From NCBI RefSeq assembly GCF_014192225.1, contig NZ_JACHXS010000002.1:682001-746000 (forward strand): a DNA stretch of 64,000 bases, read 5' to 3'. Shown here piece by piece: positions 43,852-51,972 of the stretch. How positions within the stretch are numbered: the first letter of the stretch is position 1; each line of letters starts with the position of its first letter. The DNA comes from Pseudoduganella umbonata. Its GTDB lineage: Bacteria; Pseudomonadota; Gammaproteobacteria; Burkholderiales; Burkholderiaceae_D. The notes under the pieces are model-generated. The model saw only the letters and a program-made list of their open reading frames with translations, ran no database searches and was not told the origin of the DNA. The translations under genes were made by a program, and so were the position numbers.

Positions 43852-45207
43852 ATGTCGTTCTACCCACAGTCGCCGGTTTGTCGCCCCGCGTCCGCCGTGC
43901 TGGCGGTGGCGGCGTTTGTCTTGAGTGCCGGCGCCTGGGCGGCCGAAGCGGGCCGCGTCGTCTTTGTGTCCGGCGAAGCGGGCACCGTGGGCAAGCCGCT
44001 GGCTGTCGGCGATGCGGTGCAGGAAGGTGATGAACTCGTCACCGGCAAGAACGGCTATGTCTATGTGCGCACCGTCGACCAGGGCCTGCTGATCCTGCGT
44101 CCCTCGAGCAAGGCACGCATCGTGCAATACCATGTGGATACGCAGGTGCCGGAAAATACCCGCGTCAAGCTGGAGCTGGTGACGGGCGTGGCGCGTGCCG
44201 TCTCCGGTGAGGCGGTCAAGAAAGCCCGCCAGAATTTCCGCTTCAATACGCCAGTCGCCGCCATCGGCGTGCGGGGCACGGACTTCACTGTCTTTACCGA
44301 CCAGGAAACGTCGAGCGTGGCGGTGACCGCCGGCGCCGTCGTCGTCAGCGGTTTCGGCGGCAATTGCGCGCCGGGCGGCACGGGGCCCTGCGAACATGCC
44401 GCCAGCCGCGAGCTGGCCGCCGGGCAGCCGGGCCAGATGCTGCAGGTGCGTCGCGGCCAGACCCAGCCGCGCCTGACCGTGGGCGGCAGTACGCCAAATA
44501 CCGTGGCGCCGCCGCGTAACGACGAGCCGGTAGCGAAAGCCGACGGTGTCCAGGGCGTCCCCGTGCTCGATCCGTTGAAGGCGGACCTGCTCAACCAGAG
44601 CGTGGTGCGGCAAAACAATGTGCCCCAGCAGCCTGAGCCGCAGCCGCTGCCTCCGCAGATCGGTCCGTCGACGCCGATCGTCGAGGTGCCGCCGGAGCTG
44701 CCGCAGGCGCAGCTGCTGTGGGGCCGCTGGGAAGCCGTCAACGGCAAGGCGCCCACGCTGGCAGCTGCCGATACCGCTGCGGCCACGCCAGTGGCGCGCA
44801 GCGGTTCGTATGCCATTTACCGCACGCCAGGCACCACGTTCCAGTCGCCCGAGCAGGGCAGTATTGGTTTCTCGCTGGCCCAGAGCGAGGCCATCGTGCG
44901 CAACGAGGCGACGTCCGCCGTCACCATGGCGACGCTGCAGAACGGTAAATTGAATGTTGATTTTGGCAAGGCGACATTCGCCACGTCTTTTGACCTGATT
45001 GATAATCAGCAAACTTTTGCTTTGCAAGCTGAAGGCAAGGTTTCCCGCGATGGGCAGTTGAGCGGTAATAGCCAGTTCAATAAGCCTACTAATATGAATG
45101 TCACCGGCGCAATAGCCGGGCCCGATGGCAGCAGCGCCGCGTATATATTCTCTTCGCGGCTCGACCCGGCGCGCGTTGCCAATGGTGTAACACAGTGGGT
45201 TAAATGA
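43852..45207 (+). CDS. FecR-domain periplasmic protein
   Basis: 451 residues with a signal peptide (SAVLAVAAFVLSAGAWA), so periplasmic or anchored outside. The FecR domain spans about 60-160 (KNGYVYVRTVDQGLLILRP, then VAAIGVRGTDFTVF). A proline-rich linker (QPEPQPLPPQIGPSTP) and a C-terminal beta-rich domain with LLWGRWEAVNGKAP follow. Unlike classical FecR, it has no partner sigma factor and no cytoplasmic part. Instead it is divergent from a CHASE2 adenylate cyclase, so it may be a signal input or cell-surface protein of that system. The start has a strong AAGAAGGAG site. The gene ends at an intrinsic terminator. Confidence 0.87.
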   Translation: MSFYPQSPVCRPASAVLAVAAFVLSAGAWAAEAGRVVFVSGEAGTVGKPLAVGDAVQEGDELVTGKNGYVYVRTVDQGLLILRPSSKARIVQYHVDTQVPENTRVKLELVTGVARAVSGEAVKKARQNFRFNTPVAAIGVRGTDFTVFTDQETSSVAVTAGAVVVSGFGGNCAPGGTGPCEHAASRELAAGQPGQMLQVRRGQTQPRLTVGGSTPNTVAPPRNDEPVAKADGVQGVPVLDPLKADLLNQSVVRQNNVPQQPEPQPLPPQIGPSTPIVEVPPELPQAQLLWGRWEAVNGKAPTLAAADTAAATPVARSGSYAIYRTPGTTFQSPEQGSIGFSLAQSEAIVRNEATSAVTMATLQNGKLNVDFGKATFATSFDLIDNQQTFALQAEGKVSRDGQLSGNSQFNKPTNMNVTGAIAGPDGSSAAYIFSSRLDPARVANGVTQWVK

Positions 45208-45234
45208 TTTCCGAGTTTTAATATTCGGATTAAG

Positions 45235-45259
45235 CGCGGCAGTCAGCCGCGTTTTTTTT
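45235..45259 (+). terminator. Intrinsic terminator after the FecR-domain gene
   Basis: CGCGGC (45235-45240) pairs with GCCGCG (45246-45251) around AGTCA, followed by eight T residues. It separates the FecR-domain gene from the next transcription unit. Confidence 0.85.
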
Positions 45260-45372
45260 GATGGGTGTTACGAATGGGACGAGTATTGATTTCCCAACGT
45301 TGATCTCCCATAATGCGCTGCGGTGAAAAATTGTGGTTTATTTTATGATTTTCGAAGAATTCCGTTGTTCGG

Positions 45373-45388
45373 TGTGACGCTCGTCACA
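45373..45388. promoter_or_regulatory. CRP-type site upstream of the large secreted protein
   Basis: TGTGACGCTCGTCACA, a perfect TGTGA-N6-TCACA palindrome. A -10-like CATTAT (45410-45415) starts 29.5 bases after its centre, which again gives a position of -41.5 for a start near 45422 and a leader of about 75 bases. Confidence 0.82.
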
Positions 45389-45496
45389 TTTCGCGTCTGG
45401 GTCTTCTGCCATTATGGCGACCGTAGCACTGCAAGCAAGAGAGTTCGAACTACTGCAGTTTTGAATCTTATTGATTACCCCCTAGGAGTTTTCTGA

Positions 45497-48340
45497 ATGT
45501 CTATCCAATCCGATATCCAAGCACTGTACATCGCTTACTTCAACCGCCCTGCCGATTTCCTGGGTCTGCAGTATTGGGAAGAGCAAGTCGCCAAAGCTGG
45601 CGGCAACGTTGCTGCAGTGGCTGACGCATTCGCCGCATCGCCCGAGTACACGTCCCTGTACGAAGACAAGTCGTCCGCCGAGATCATCGACACGATCTAC
45701 GACAACCTGTTCGGCCGTCCTGCGGAACCGGACGCGATTTCGTACTGGGGTACGCGCCTGGACAACGGCACGTTCACCATTGGTAACATCGCCAACTCGA
45801 TCCTGGTAGGCGCGCAGAACGCCGACAAGGAAGCCATCGAAAACAAGAAAGTGGCTGCCCAGGCCTTCTACGACTCCCTGGATACCACCGCTGAAATCAA
45901 GGCCTACGAGGCAAATAGCGCCGCCGTGCGTGACTGGCTGAAAGGCATCACCACCGACGAATCGCTGACGGCCGCTACGACCGCTACCGCCCTGGCAGCC
46001 CTGACGCAAGAAGTCATCGCTGGCGGCGCAGGCACCGGCACGACCTTCGACCTGACCATTGGCGTCGACACGCTGCCGGGCACCGCTGCGAACGACACGT
46101 TCAACGCAACCGTGACCGCTGACGGCTTCACGCTGGGCAGCCTGGATTCGATCGACGGCGGCAGCGGCAACGACGCGCTGGTCATCACCGACCAGAAAGG
46201 CGGCTCGATCGTTCTGGGCAGCGCAACCGTCAAGAACGTTGAATCGCTGACGATCCGCTCGGGTGGCGACTTCGCCGTGTCTGAAGACGTCGTTAACAAT
46301 GAGCTGGATATCACTGGCTGGACCGGCCTGACCCGCGCATCGATCGAGCTGACCTCCACCGACGACGTGAAAATCACGGCAGGTACCGACACGGCCATCA
46401 CCCTGACCGACAAGGGCGATGCCAACACCACTATCGAAGGCGGCGGCGGTGCCATCGTTGTCAACACGAAAGGCAATGCAACCGTCGGTGGTACCGACGC
46501 CAATGCCTACACCTCCGTGACGATCACCGGCGCGGCAGAAGTCAACGTCACCGACAACAGCGGCGCAAGCAAGGCCGTTGGCACGAAGCTGACCACCGTT
46601 ACCCTGGACGGCATTACCGCCGCCTCGACGGTTACCGGCAAAGGCGTGACCACGCTGAACCTGGCAAACATCGCAGGCCAGGACGTTACCCTGGTCAACG
46701 AAACCGCCAAGCATGCCCTGACGCTGAACCTGGATGCAGTGGTTGTTGATGATAACGACACCGACGAAGTTACGACCGACGACGTGTACGGCATCGTGAC
46801 CGATGCAGCTGCTACGTCCGTAACGATCAATGCAACCGACGACAGCGCGATCGTCCTGGCAGCTGAGAAGGCCACCACGCTGACCGTAGCTGGCGCAGGT
46901 GACCTGACCTTGGTCGCTGATGCTAATGCGGATGCGACGGCTGATGCAGACTACTCGGCACTGACCACCGTAACCTTCACCGGTTCCGGCAAGTTCACCG
47001 CCGACCTGTCGGGCGCTACTGAACTGGCGTCCGTCAACTCGTCGACCGGCACCGGCACGCTGGACGTGACGATTGCCGGCACGAACGGCGCTGAAACCCC
47101 TGCCGCACAGTCCGTAACGGGTGGCGCAGGCGACGATAAAGTCACCATCACCGGCACGCTGGGCAAGGGCTCGACCCTGTCGCTGGGCGCTGGTTCCGAC
47201 ACCGTTGCATTCTCCGGTGATGACGCCCAGATCCTCGCAGCAGCAGTGGTCGATGCTGGCGCCGGCGTCGATACGCTGAGCCTGACCGTGGTGGATGCTT
47301 CCAACGTGGGCGCGTTCAAGAACTTCGAACAGTTCGACGTGGCTGGTGCTGCCGGCCAGTTCGACCAGGACATCCTGGATGCGAAAAACAACGTGACCGG
47401 CTTCGTCGGCACCGCTGCAGCAGCAGCCGGCGCTGAGCTGTTGAACCTGGGCGCGAATGTCGGCTTCACCGTGCTGGGCACCATGGGCACCGAAGAGCTG
47501 ACGCTGACCCAGGCAACCGCTGGCGCGATTACCATCACGTCGAACGTGGATGCGGAAGAAGATGATGGCCTGATGGAAACCACCGCTGCGTTCATCACGA
47601 ATGCAACGTCGGCAACGCTGGTCTTCAACAACGACAACGTCGATGAAGAAGACAACACCGCTGCCCTGAGCCTGACCGGCACGGCACTGAAGACGGTGGC
47701 AATCACCTCCGGCGGTTCCGAAGTGGTCAACTCGGCAACCGTGTCCGGCGATGACACGCTGACCGGCATCACCGTGACCGGCGCCCAGCACCTCGAGCTG
47801 ACCGCAACGATCACCGGCGACACCAACAAGCTGACGTCGGTCGACGCTTCGGCAGCAACCGGCGGCGTGACCGTCACGCTGAACGAGCTGGCTGCTTCGG
47901 CAACCGTCAAGCTGGGTTCGGGCGACGACATCATCAACCTGGACGACTCCGTGACGTCGACGACGTTCGCTACGGTGAACGCGGCTGAAAAAGCTGCCAA
48001 CAACGAGCAGACCGAGCAGTCGAACTTCGACGTGTTCGCCCTGGCCAGTGCAGTGGTCGCTGAAAATCACGAAGCTGAAGTGGCTGGCGCCTACTCGATC
48101 GAAGACGGCCTTTACACGCTGGGAACTGGCGCAACCACGCTGGGTGAAGTTCTGACCCAGCTGGCCACGAACGTGGAAGTCAACGGCGCTGTCGTGTTCA
48201 CCTTCGGCACGGGTACCTACCTGTACGCCGCTGGTGAGACGACCGAGCAAGGCGATGACGCAATCATCAAGCTGACCGGCACCACCGGTATCGACGGCCT
48301 GGGCGCACTGGCCGACGGCCAGCTGTACTTGGTTGGCTAA
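45497..48340 (+). CDS. DUF4214-containing RTX-like secreted protein, S-layer or adhesin candidate
   Basis: 947 residues, acidic, rich in Thr, Ala, Val, Asp and Gly, with no cysteine. The N-terminus has two DUF4214-type repeats (ALYIAYFNRPADFLGLQYW and TIYDNLFGRPAEPDAISYW). A long beta-repeat region follows, with RTX-like calcium motifs such as GGSGNDALV, GGAGDDKVT, LGAGSDTVA and LGSGDDIIN. There is no N-terminal signal peptide, and the C-terminus (DGLGALADGQLYLVG) fits a type I secretion signal. The adjacent ABC/HlyD/TolC genes are the obvious exporter. Codon use is less GC-rich and more uniform than in its neighbours, as in highly expressed genes. TAGGAG precedes the start and a strong terminator follows. 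Confidence 0.88.
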   Translation: MSIQSDIQALYIAYFNRPADFLGLQYWEEQVAKAGGNVAAVADAFAASPEYTSLYEDKSSAEIIDTIYDNLFGRPAEPDAISYWGTRLDNGTFTIGNIANSILVGAQNADKEAIENKKVAAQAFYDSLDTTAEIKAYEANSAAVRDWLKGITTDESLTAATTATALAALTQEVIAGGAGTGTTFDLTIGVDTLPGTAANDTFNATVTADGFTLGSLDSIDGGSGNDALVITDQKGGSIVLGSATVKNVESLTIRSGGDFAVSEDVVNNELDITGWTGLTRASIELTSTDDVKITAGTDTAITLTDKGDANTTIEGGGGAIVVNTKGNATVGGTDANAYTSVTITGAAEVNVTDNSGASKAVGTKLTTVTLDGITAASTVTGKGVTTLNLANIAGQDVTLVNETAKHALTLNLDAVVVDDNDTDEVTTDDVYGIVTDAAATSVTINATDDSAIVLAAEKATTLTVAGAGDLTLVADANADATADADYSALTTVTFTGSGKFTADLSGATELASVNSSTGTGTLDVTIAGTNGAETPAAQSVTGGAGDDKVTITGTLGKGSTLSLGAGSDTVAFSGDDAQILAAAVVDAGAGVDTLSLTVVDASNVGAFKNFEQFDVAGAAGQFDQDILDAKNNVTGFVGTAAAAAGAELLNLGANVGFTVLGTMGTEELTLTQATAGAITITSNVDAEEDDGLMETTAAFITNATSATLVFNNDNVDEEDNTAALSLTGTALKTVAITSGGSEVVNSATVSGDDTLTGITVTGAQHLELTATITGDTNKLTSVDASAATGGVTVTLNELAASATVKLGSGDDIINLDDSVTSTTFATVNAAEKAANNEQTEQSNFDVFALASAVVAENHEAEVAGAYSIEDGLYTLGTGATTLGEVLTQLATNVEVNGAVVFTFGTGTYLYAAGETTEQGDDAIIKLTGTTGIDGLGALADGQLYLVG

Positions 48341-48384
48341 TAGCTGATCTCAGGGGCCGGCTTGCCGGTTCCTGGCTGATCCAG

Positions 48385-48417
48385 AGCCCCGCTTTCGCGA
48401 GAAAGCGGGGCTTTTTT
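48385..48417 (+). terminator. Strong intrinsic terminator after the large secreted protein
   Basis: AGCCCCGCTTTC (48385-48396) pairs perfectly with GAAAGCGGGGCT (48401-48412) around the tetraloop GCGA, followed by a T-run. Such stability suits a very highly transcribed gene. Confidence 0.92.
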
Positions 48418-48493
48418 CATGTTCGGTCGAATAGGTCAGGCATTGCCGCCCCGAAACGCTCCGCTACCCAGTTTGTTGCTTCATGCAACGATA

Positions 48494-48509
48494 TGTGATT
48501 TGCGTCACA
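48494..48509. promoter_or_regulatory. CRP-type site upstream of the type I secretion operon
   Basis: TGTGATTTGCGTCACA, a perfect TGTGA-N6-TCACA palindrome. A good -10 (CATAAT, 48529-48534) lies 27.5 bases after its centre, giving about -40 for a start near 48541. Confidence 0.82.
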
Positions 48510-48617
48510 AATCTGACGCGTTTTGGTTCATAATAGCGCAGCCCGGCGATATGCCGCGCTGCGCTATTGCTTTTTAAGTAAGTAAAGCGCATCCACCGCG
48601 CGCAGCGGTTCCCATGC

Positions 48618-50609
48618 ATGACTTTGCGTGATTACATGAAAAACAAATTCTCCAAACCACTCAACGAGATCGAACAGGTCTTGTACTCGCTGAAGCGCAC
48701 GTTCCTGACGGTCGGTGCCTTCAGCGCCATCAGCAACCTGCTGATGCTGGCCCCGTCGCTGTACATGCTGCAGGTCTATGACCGCGTGCTGACCAGCCGT
48801 AACGAATACACGCTGCTGATGCTGACCCTGCTGATGCTGGGCGCCTACATGGTGATCGCCCTGCTGGAACTGATCCGCAGCTTCGTGCTGATCCGCGTCG
48901 GCGCGAAATTCGACATGGAAATCAACAAGCGCGTGTATTCCGCCGCGTTCGAACAGAACCTGAAGCGGGTTGGCACCAATGCCGGCCAGGCGCTGAGCGA
49001 CCTGACCAATATCCGCCAGTTCCTCACCGGGAACGGCTTGTTCGCATTCTTCGATGCGCCGTGGGCGCCGATCTACCTGATCGTCATTTTCATCTTCTCG
49101 CCCTGGCTGGGCCTGTTCGCGCTGTGCGGCACCCTCGTGCTCGTGGCGCTCGCCTTCCTCAACGAGAAAGTCGTGCGCAAGCCGCTGTCCGATGCGAATA
49201 GCCTGGCCATCGCGTCCAGCACGACCGCCACGAACAACCTGCGCAATGCCGAAGTGATCGAATCGATGGGCATGCTGCCCAACCTGATGGGCCGCTGGTT
49301 CAAGACCCATGGCAAGTTCCTGCATGCGCAGGCGGACGCCAGCGAGAAAGCCGGCCGTATCCAGGCCGTGACGAAGTTCGTGCAGCTGTCGTTGCAATCG
49401 CTGGTGCTGGGCGTCGGTGCGCTGCTGGTGCTGGAAAACCAGATGACGGCTGGCATGATGATTGCCGCGTCGATCCTGGTCGGCCGCGCGCTGGGTCCTA
49501 CGCAGCAGGTGATCGGCGTGTGGAAAACCTGGAGCACCACCCGCAGTGCCTACGGCCGCCTGGTCGAACTGCTGGCGCTGAACCCGAAACGCGAAGTGGG
49601 CATGGAACTGCCGCCGCCGACCGGCGCGCTGGCTGTCGAACACGTGACGGCCGGGCCGCCGGGCATTCCGGTGCCGGTGCTGCGCAATGTCAGTTTCGCC
49701 ATCGCACCCGGCGACGTGCTGGGCGTGATCGGCCCGAGCGGTTGCGGCAAATCGACGCTGGCGCGGCTGCTGGTCGGCGTGTGGGGCACGGCCGCCGGCA
49801 AGGTGCGCCTGGATGGCGCCGACATCTACCAGTGGAACAAGGCCCAGCTGGGCCCGCACCTCGGCTACCTGCCGCAGGATATTGAGCTGTTTGCCGGTTC
49901 CGTCAGCGAGAACATTGCCCGTTTCGGCGAAGTGGATGCGGAAAAAGTGGTACTGGCCGCCAAGCGCGCCGGCGTGCACGACATGATCCTGCACCTGCCG
50001 AAGGGTTACGACACGATGCTGGGCGACAGCGGCGCCGGCCTTTCCGGCGGGCAGAAGCAGCGCCTGGGCCTGGCCCGCGCGATGTATGGCGACCCGGCGC
50101 TGATCGTGCTGGACGAGCCGAACTCGAACCTGGACGACGTGGGCGAACAGGCACTGCTGGCCGCCATCAACGACCTGCGCCAGCGCGGCAAGACGATCGT
50201 GCTGATCACGCACCGCACCAGCGCGATCGCGATCACGACCAAGCTGCTGTTGCTGCGTGACGGCGGCGTGGAATTGTTCGGCCCAACGAACCAGGTATTG
50301 CAGGCGCTGCAGCAGAAGCAGCAGCAGGCAACGCAAAAACTCCAGGCGGCGCAGGGCAAGGCGCCCGGTGCGGCGCAGGCACAGCCTCCAGCGCAGCCGC
50401 AAACGCCGGCCCAGGCACAGGCAGCCCAGGCACAAGCACAGGCAGCCCAGGCACAGGCAGCAGCAAAAGCACAAGCTGCACAAGTAGCACAAGCACAGCC
50501 ACAGGCGCAGCCGGCACCGGCACCAACGCCGGCCCAGGCCGCATCGGCACCGGCTACGCAGGCAACGCCGGCCAGCGCAGCCACCGCGGCAACCCCGAAT
50601 CAGGAATGA
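48618..50609 (+). CDS. Type I secretion ABC transporter/ATPase
   Basis: 663-residue half-transporter of the PrtD/RsaD/LapB-like group. The membrane domain has six helices (SLYMLQVYDRVLTSRNEYTL is typical). The nucleotide domain has Walker A GPSGCGKST (about 372-380), signature LSGGQKQRLGLARA, Walker B LIVLDEPNSNLD and H-loop THRTS. There is no N-terminal peptidase domain. The last 100 or so residues are an unusual Ala/Gln/Pro-rich tail. ATG 48618 was chosen; 48636 is also possible, and neither has a strong ribosome site. It energises export of the large protein encoded just upstream. The stop overlaps the start of the HlyD-family gene. Confidence 0.93.
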   Translation: MTLRDYMKNKFSKPLNEIEQVLYSLKRTFLTVGAFSAISNLLMLAPSLYMLQVYDRVLTSRNEYTLLMLTLLMLGAYMVIALLELIRSFVLIRVGAKFDMEINKRVYSAAFEQNLKRVGTNAGQALSDLTNIRQFLTGNGLFAFFDAPWAPIYLIVIFIFSPWLGLFALCGTLVLVALAFLNEKVVRKPLSDANSLAIASSTTATNNLRNAEVIESMGMLPNLMGRWFKTHGKFLHAQADASEKAGRIQAVTKFVQLSLQSLVLGVGALLVLENQMTAGMMIAASILVGRALGPTQQVIGVWKTWSTTRSAYGRLVELLALNPKREVGMELPPPTGALAVEHVTAGPPGIPVPVLRNVSFAIAPGDVLGVIGPSGCGKSTLARLLVGVWGTAAGKVRLDGADIYQWNKAQLGPHLGYLPQDIELFAGSVSENIARFGEVDAEKVVLAAKRAGVHDMILHLPKGYDTMLGDSGAGLSGGQKQRLGLARAMYGDPALIVLDEPNSNLDDVGEQALLAAINDLRQRGKTIVLITHRTSAIAITTKLLLLRDGGVELFGPTNQVLQALQQKQQQATQKLQAAQGKAPGAAQAQPPAQPQTPAQAQAAQAQAQAAQAQAAAKAQAAQVAQAQPQAQPAPAPTPAQAASAPATQATPASAATAATPNQE

Positions 50610-51970
50610 GCATGAAAGCGCTAACCAATCAGACTTCGCCGACGGACGTCGTCACGCATGACGTCGAACCCCTGACCGTTCATACCGATCCCCGCTCCTA
50701 CAGCCGCTTCGGCTGGCTGGTGGTGCTGCTCGGTGTCGGCGGCTTCCTGCTGTGGGCGCTGCTGGCGCCGCTGGACAAGGGCGTGCCGTTGTCGGGCAAG
50801 GTCACCAAGGAAGGCAACCGCAAGGCCATTCAGCACCAGACAGGTGGCACGATCAAGCGCATCCTGGTGCAGGAAGGCACGCCCGTGAAGGCGGGCCAGG
50901 TGCTCATCGAGATGAACGACGTGCAGGCGCGCTCCCAGCTGGACGTGGGCCGCGCCCAGTACATCACCATGCTCGCCACCGAAGCGCGGCTGCTGGCCGA
51001 GCGCGATGGCTTGTCGGAGGTCACCTTCCCGGCCATTCTCGAGAAAATGAAATCGGATACGCGCGTGGCCGAAACCATGGCGCTGCAGCGCCAGCTGTTC
51101 GTCACGCGCCAGACGTCGCTGAAAAACGAGCTGGCGGCGGTGGACGAGAACATCGCCGGCATCAAGATGCAAACCGTGGGCCTGGAACAGTCGCGCGACA
51201 GCAAAAAGGAACAGATGGAATTCCTGAAGGAGCAGCTGGCCGGCATGCGCGACCTTGCCAGGGAAGGCTACATCGCCCGCAACCGCCTGCTCGACCTGGA
51301 GCGGACGTATGCCCAGCTGTCCGGCGCGGTGTCCGAGGACATCGGCAATATCGGTCGCGGCAAGCGCCAAGTCGTGGAGCTGACGCTGCGCCGCGCCCAG
51401 CGCATGCAGGATTACCAGAAAGAAGTGCGCACCCAGTTGGCGGACGTGCAGAAGGAAGTGGAAGGCCTGACCGGCCGCATGGGCGCGCTCGAGTACGACG
51501 TGGCCAATACGCTGGTGCGGGCGCCCGTCGACGGCGTGGTGGTAGGCCTGAGTGTGTTCACCAATGGCGGCGTGGTCGCCGCTGGCGCGAAGATGATGGA
51601 CCTGGTGCCGGCGGACGACCCGCTGATCGTCGACGGCCAGTTGCCGGTGCACCTGATCGACCGCGTGCATGAAGGCTTGCCGGTGGAGCTGATCTTCTCG
51701 GCGTTCAACACCAACAAGACGCCGCACCTGCCTGGCGTGCTGACGTCGATCGCGGCCGACAGCACGGTCGATGAAAAGACCGGCGCCGCCTATTACCACG
51801 TGAAAGCGAAGGTTACGCCGGAAGGCGCGCGGGAAATTGCCGCCAAGAAGCTCGAAGTGTTGCCCGGCATGCCAGTCGAGGTATTCGTGAAAACGGGCGA
51901 ACGTTCGATGATGAGCTACCTGCTCAAGCCGGTCTTCGACCGCGCCCGCACGTCGATGTCGGAGGAGTGA
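50606..51970 (+). CDS. HlyD-family periplasmic adaptor of the type I secretion system
   Basis: 454-residue membrane-fusion protein. There is a single TM helix (about 33-52, LVVLLGVGGFLLWALLAPLD). A split lipoyl/barrel-sandwich domain follows (GGTIKRILVQEGTPVKAGQVL and, on the far side, VRAPVDGVVVGLSVFTNGGVV) on either side of a long coiled-coil hairpin (about 105-290). A beta-barrel domain comes last. It links the ABC ATPase to the outer-membrane channel. Two ATGs lie at the start (50606 and 50612); the first overlaps the upstream stop. The gene ends with GGAGGAG, the ribosome site for the next gene. Confidence 0.94.
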   Translation: MSMKALTNQTSPTDVVTHDVEPLTVHTDPRSYSRFGWLVVLLGVGGFLLWALLAPLDKGVPLSGKVTKEGNRKAIQHQTGGTIKRILVQEGTPVKAGQVLIEMNDVQARSQLDVGRAQYITMLATEARLLAERDGLSEVTFPAILEKMKSDTRVAETMALQRQLFVTRQTSLKNELAAVDENIAGIKMQTVGLEQSRDSKKEQMEFLKEQLAGMRDLAREGYIARNRLLDLERTYAQLSGAVSEDIGNIGRGKRQVVELTLRRAQRMQDYQKEVRTQLADVQKEVEGLTGRMGALEYDVANTLVRAPVDGVVVGLSVFTNGGVVAAGAKMMDLVPADDPLIVDGQLPVHLIDRVHEGLPVELIFSAFNTNKTPHLPGVLTSIAADSTVDEKTGAAYYHVKAKVTPEGAREIAAKKLEVLPGMPVEVFVKTGERSMMSYLLKPVFDRARTSMSEE

Positions 51971-51972
51971 CG

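Noticed and set aside
45482..48250. A 922-codon open frame opposite the large secreted protein
   Set aside because: The plus-strand gene has a ribosome site, CRP-type promoter, terminator and family motifs. The reverse frame has none and starts without a ribosome site.
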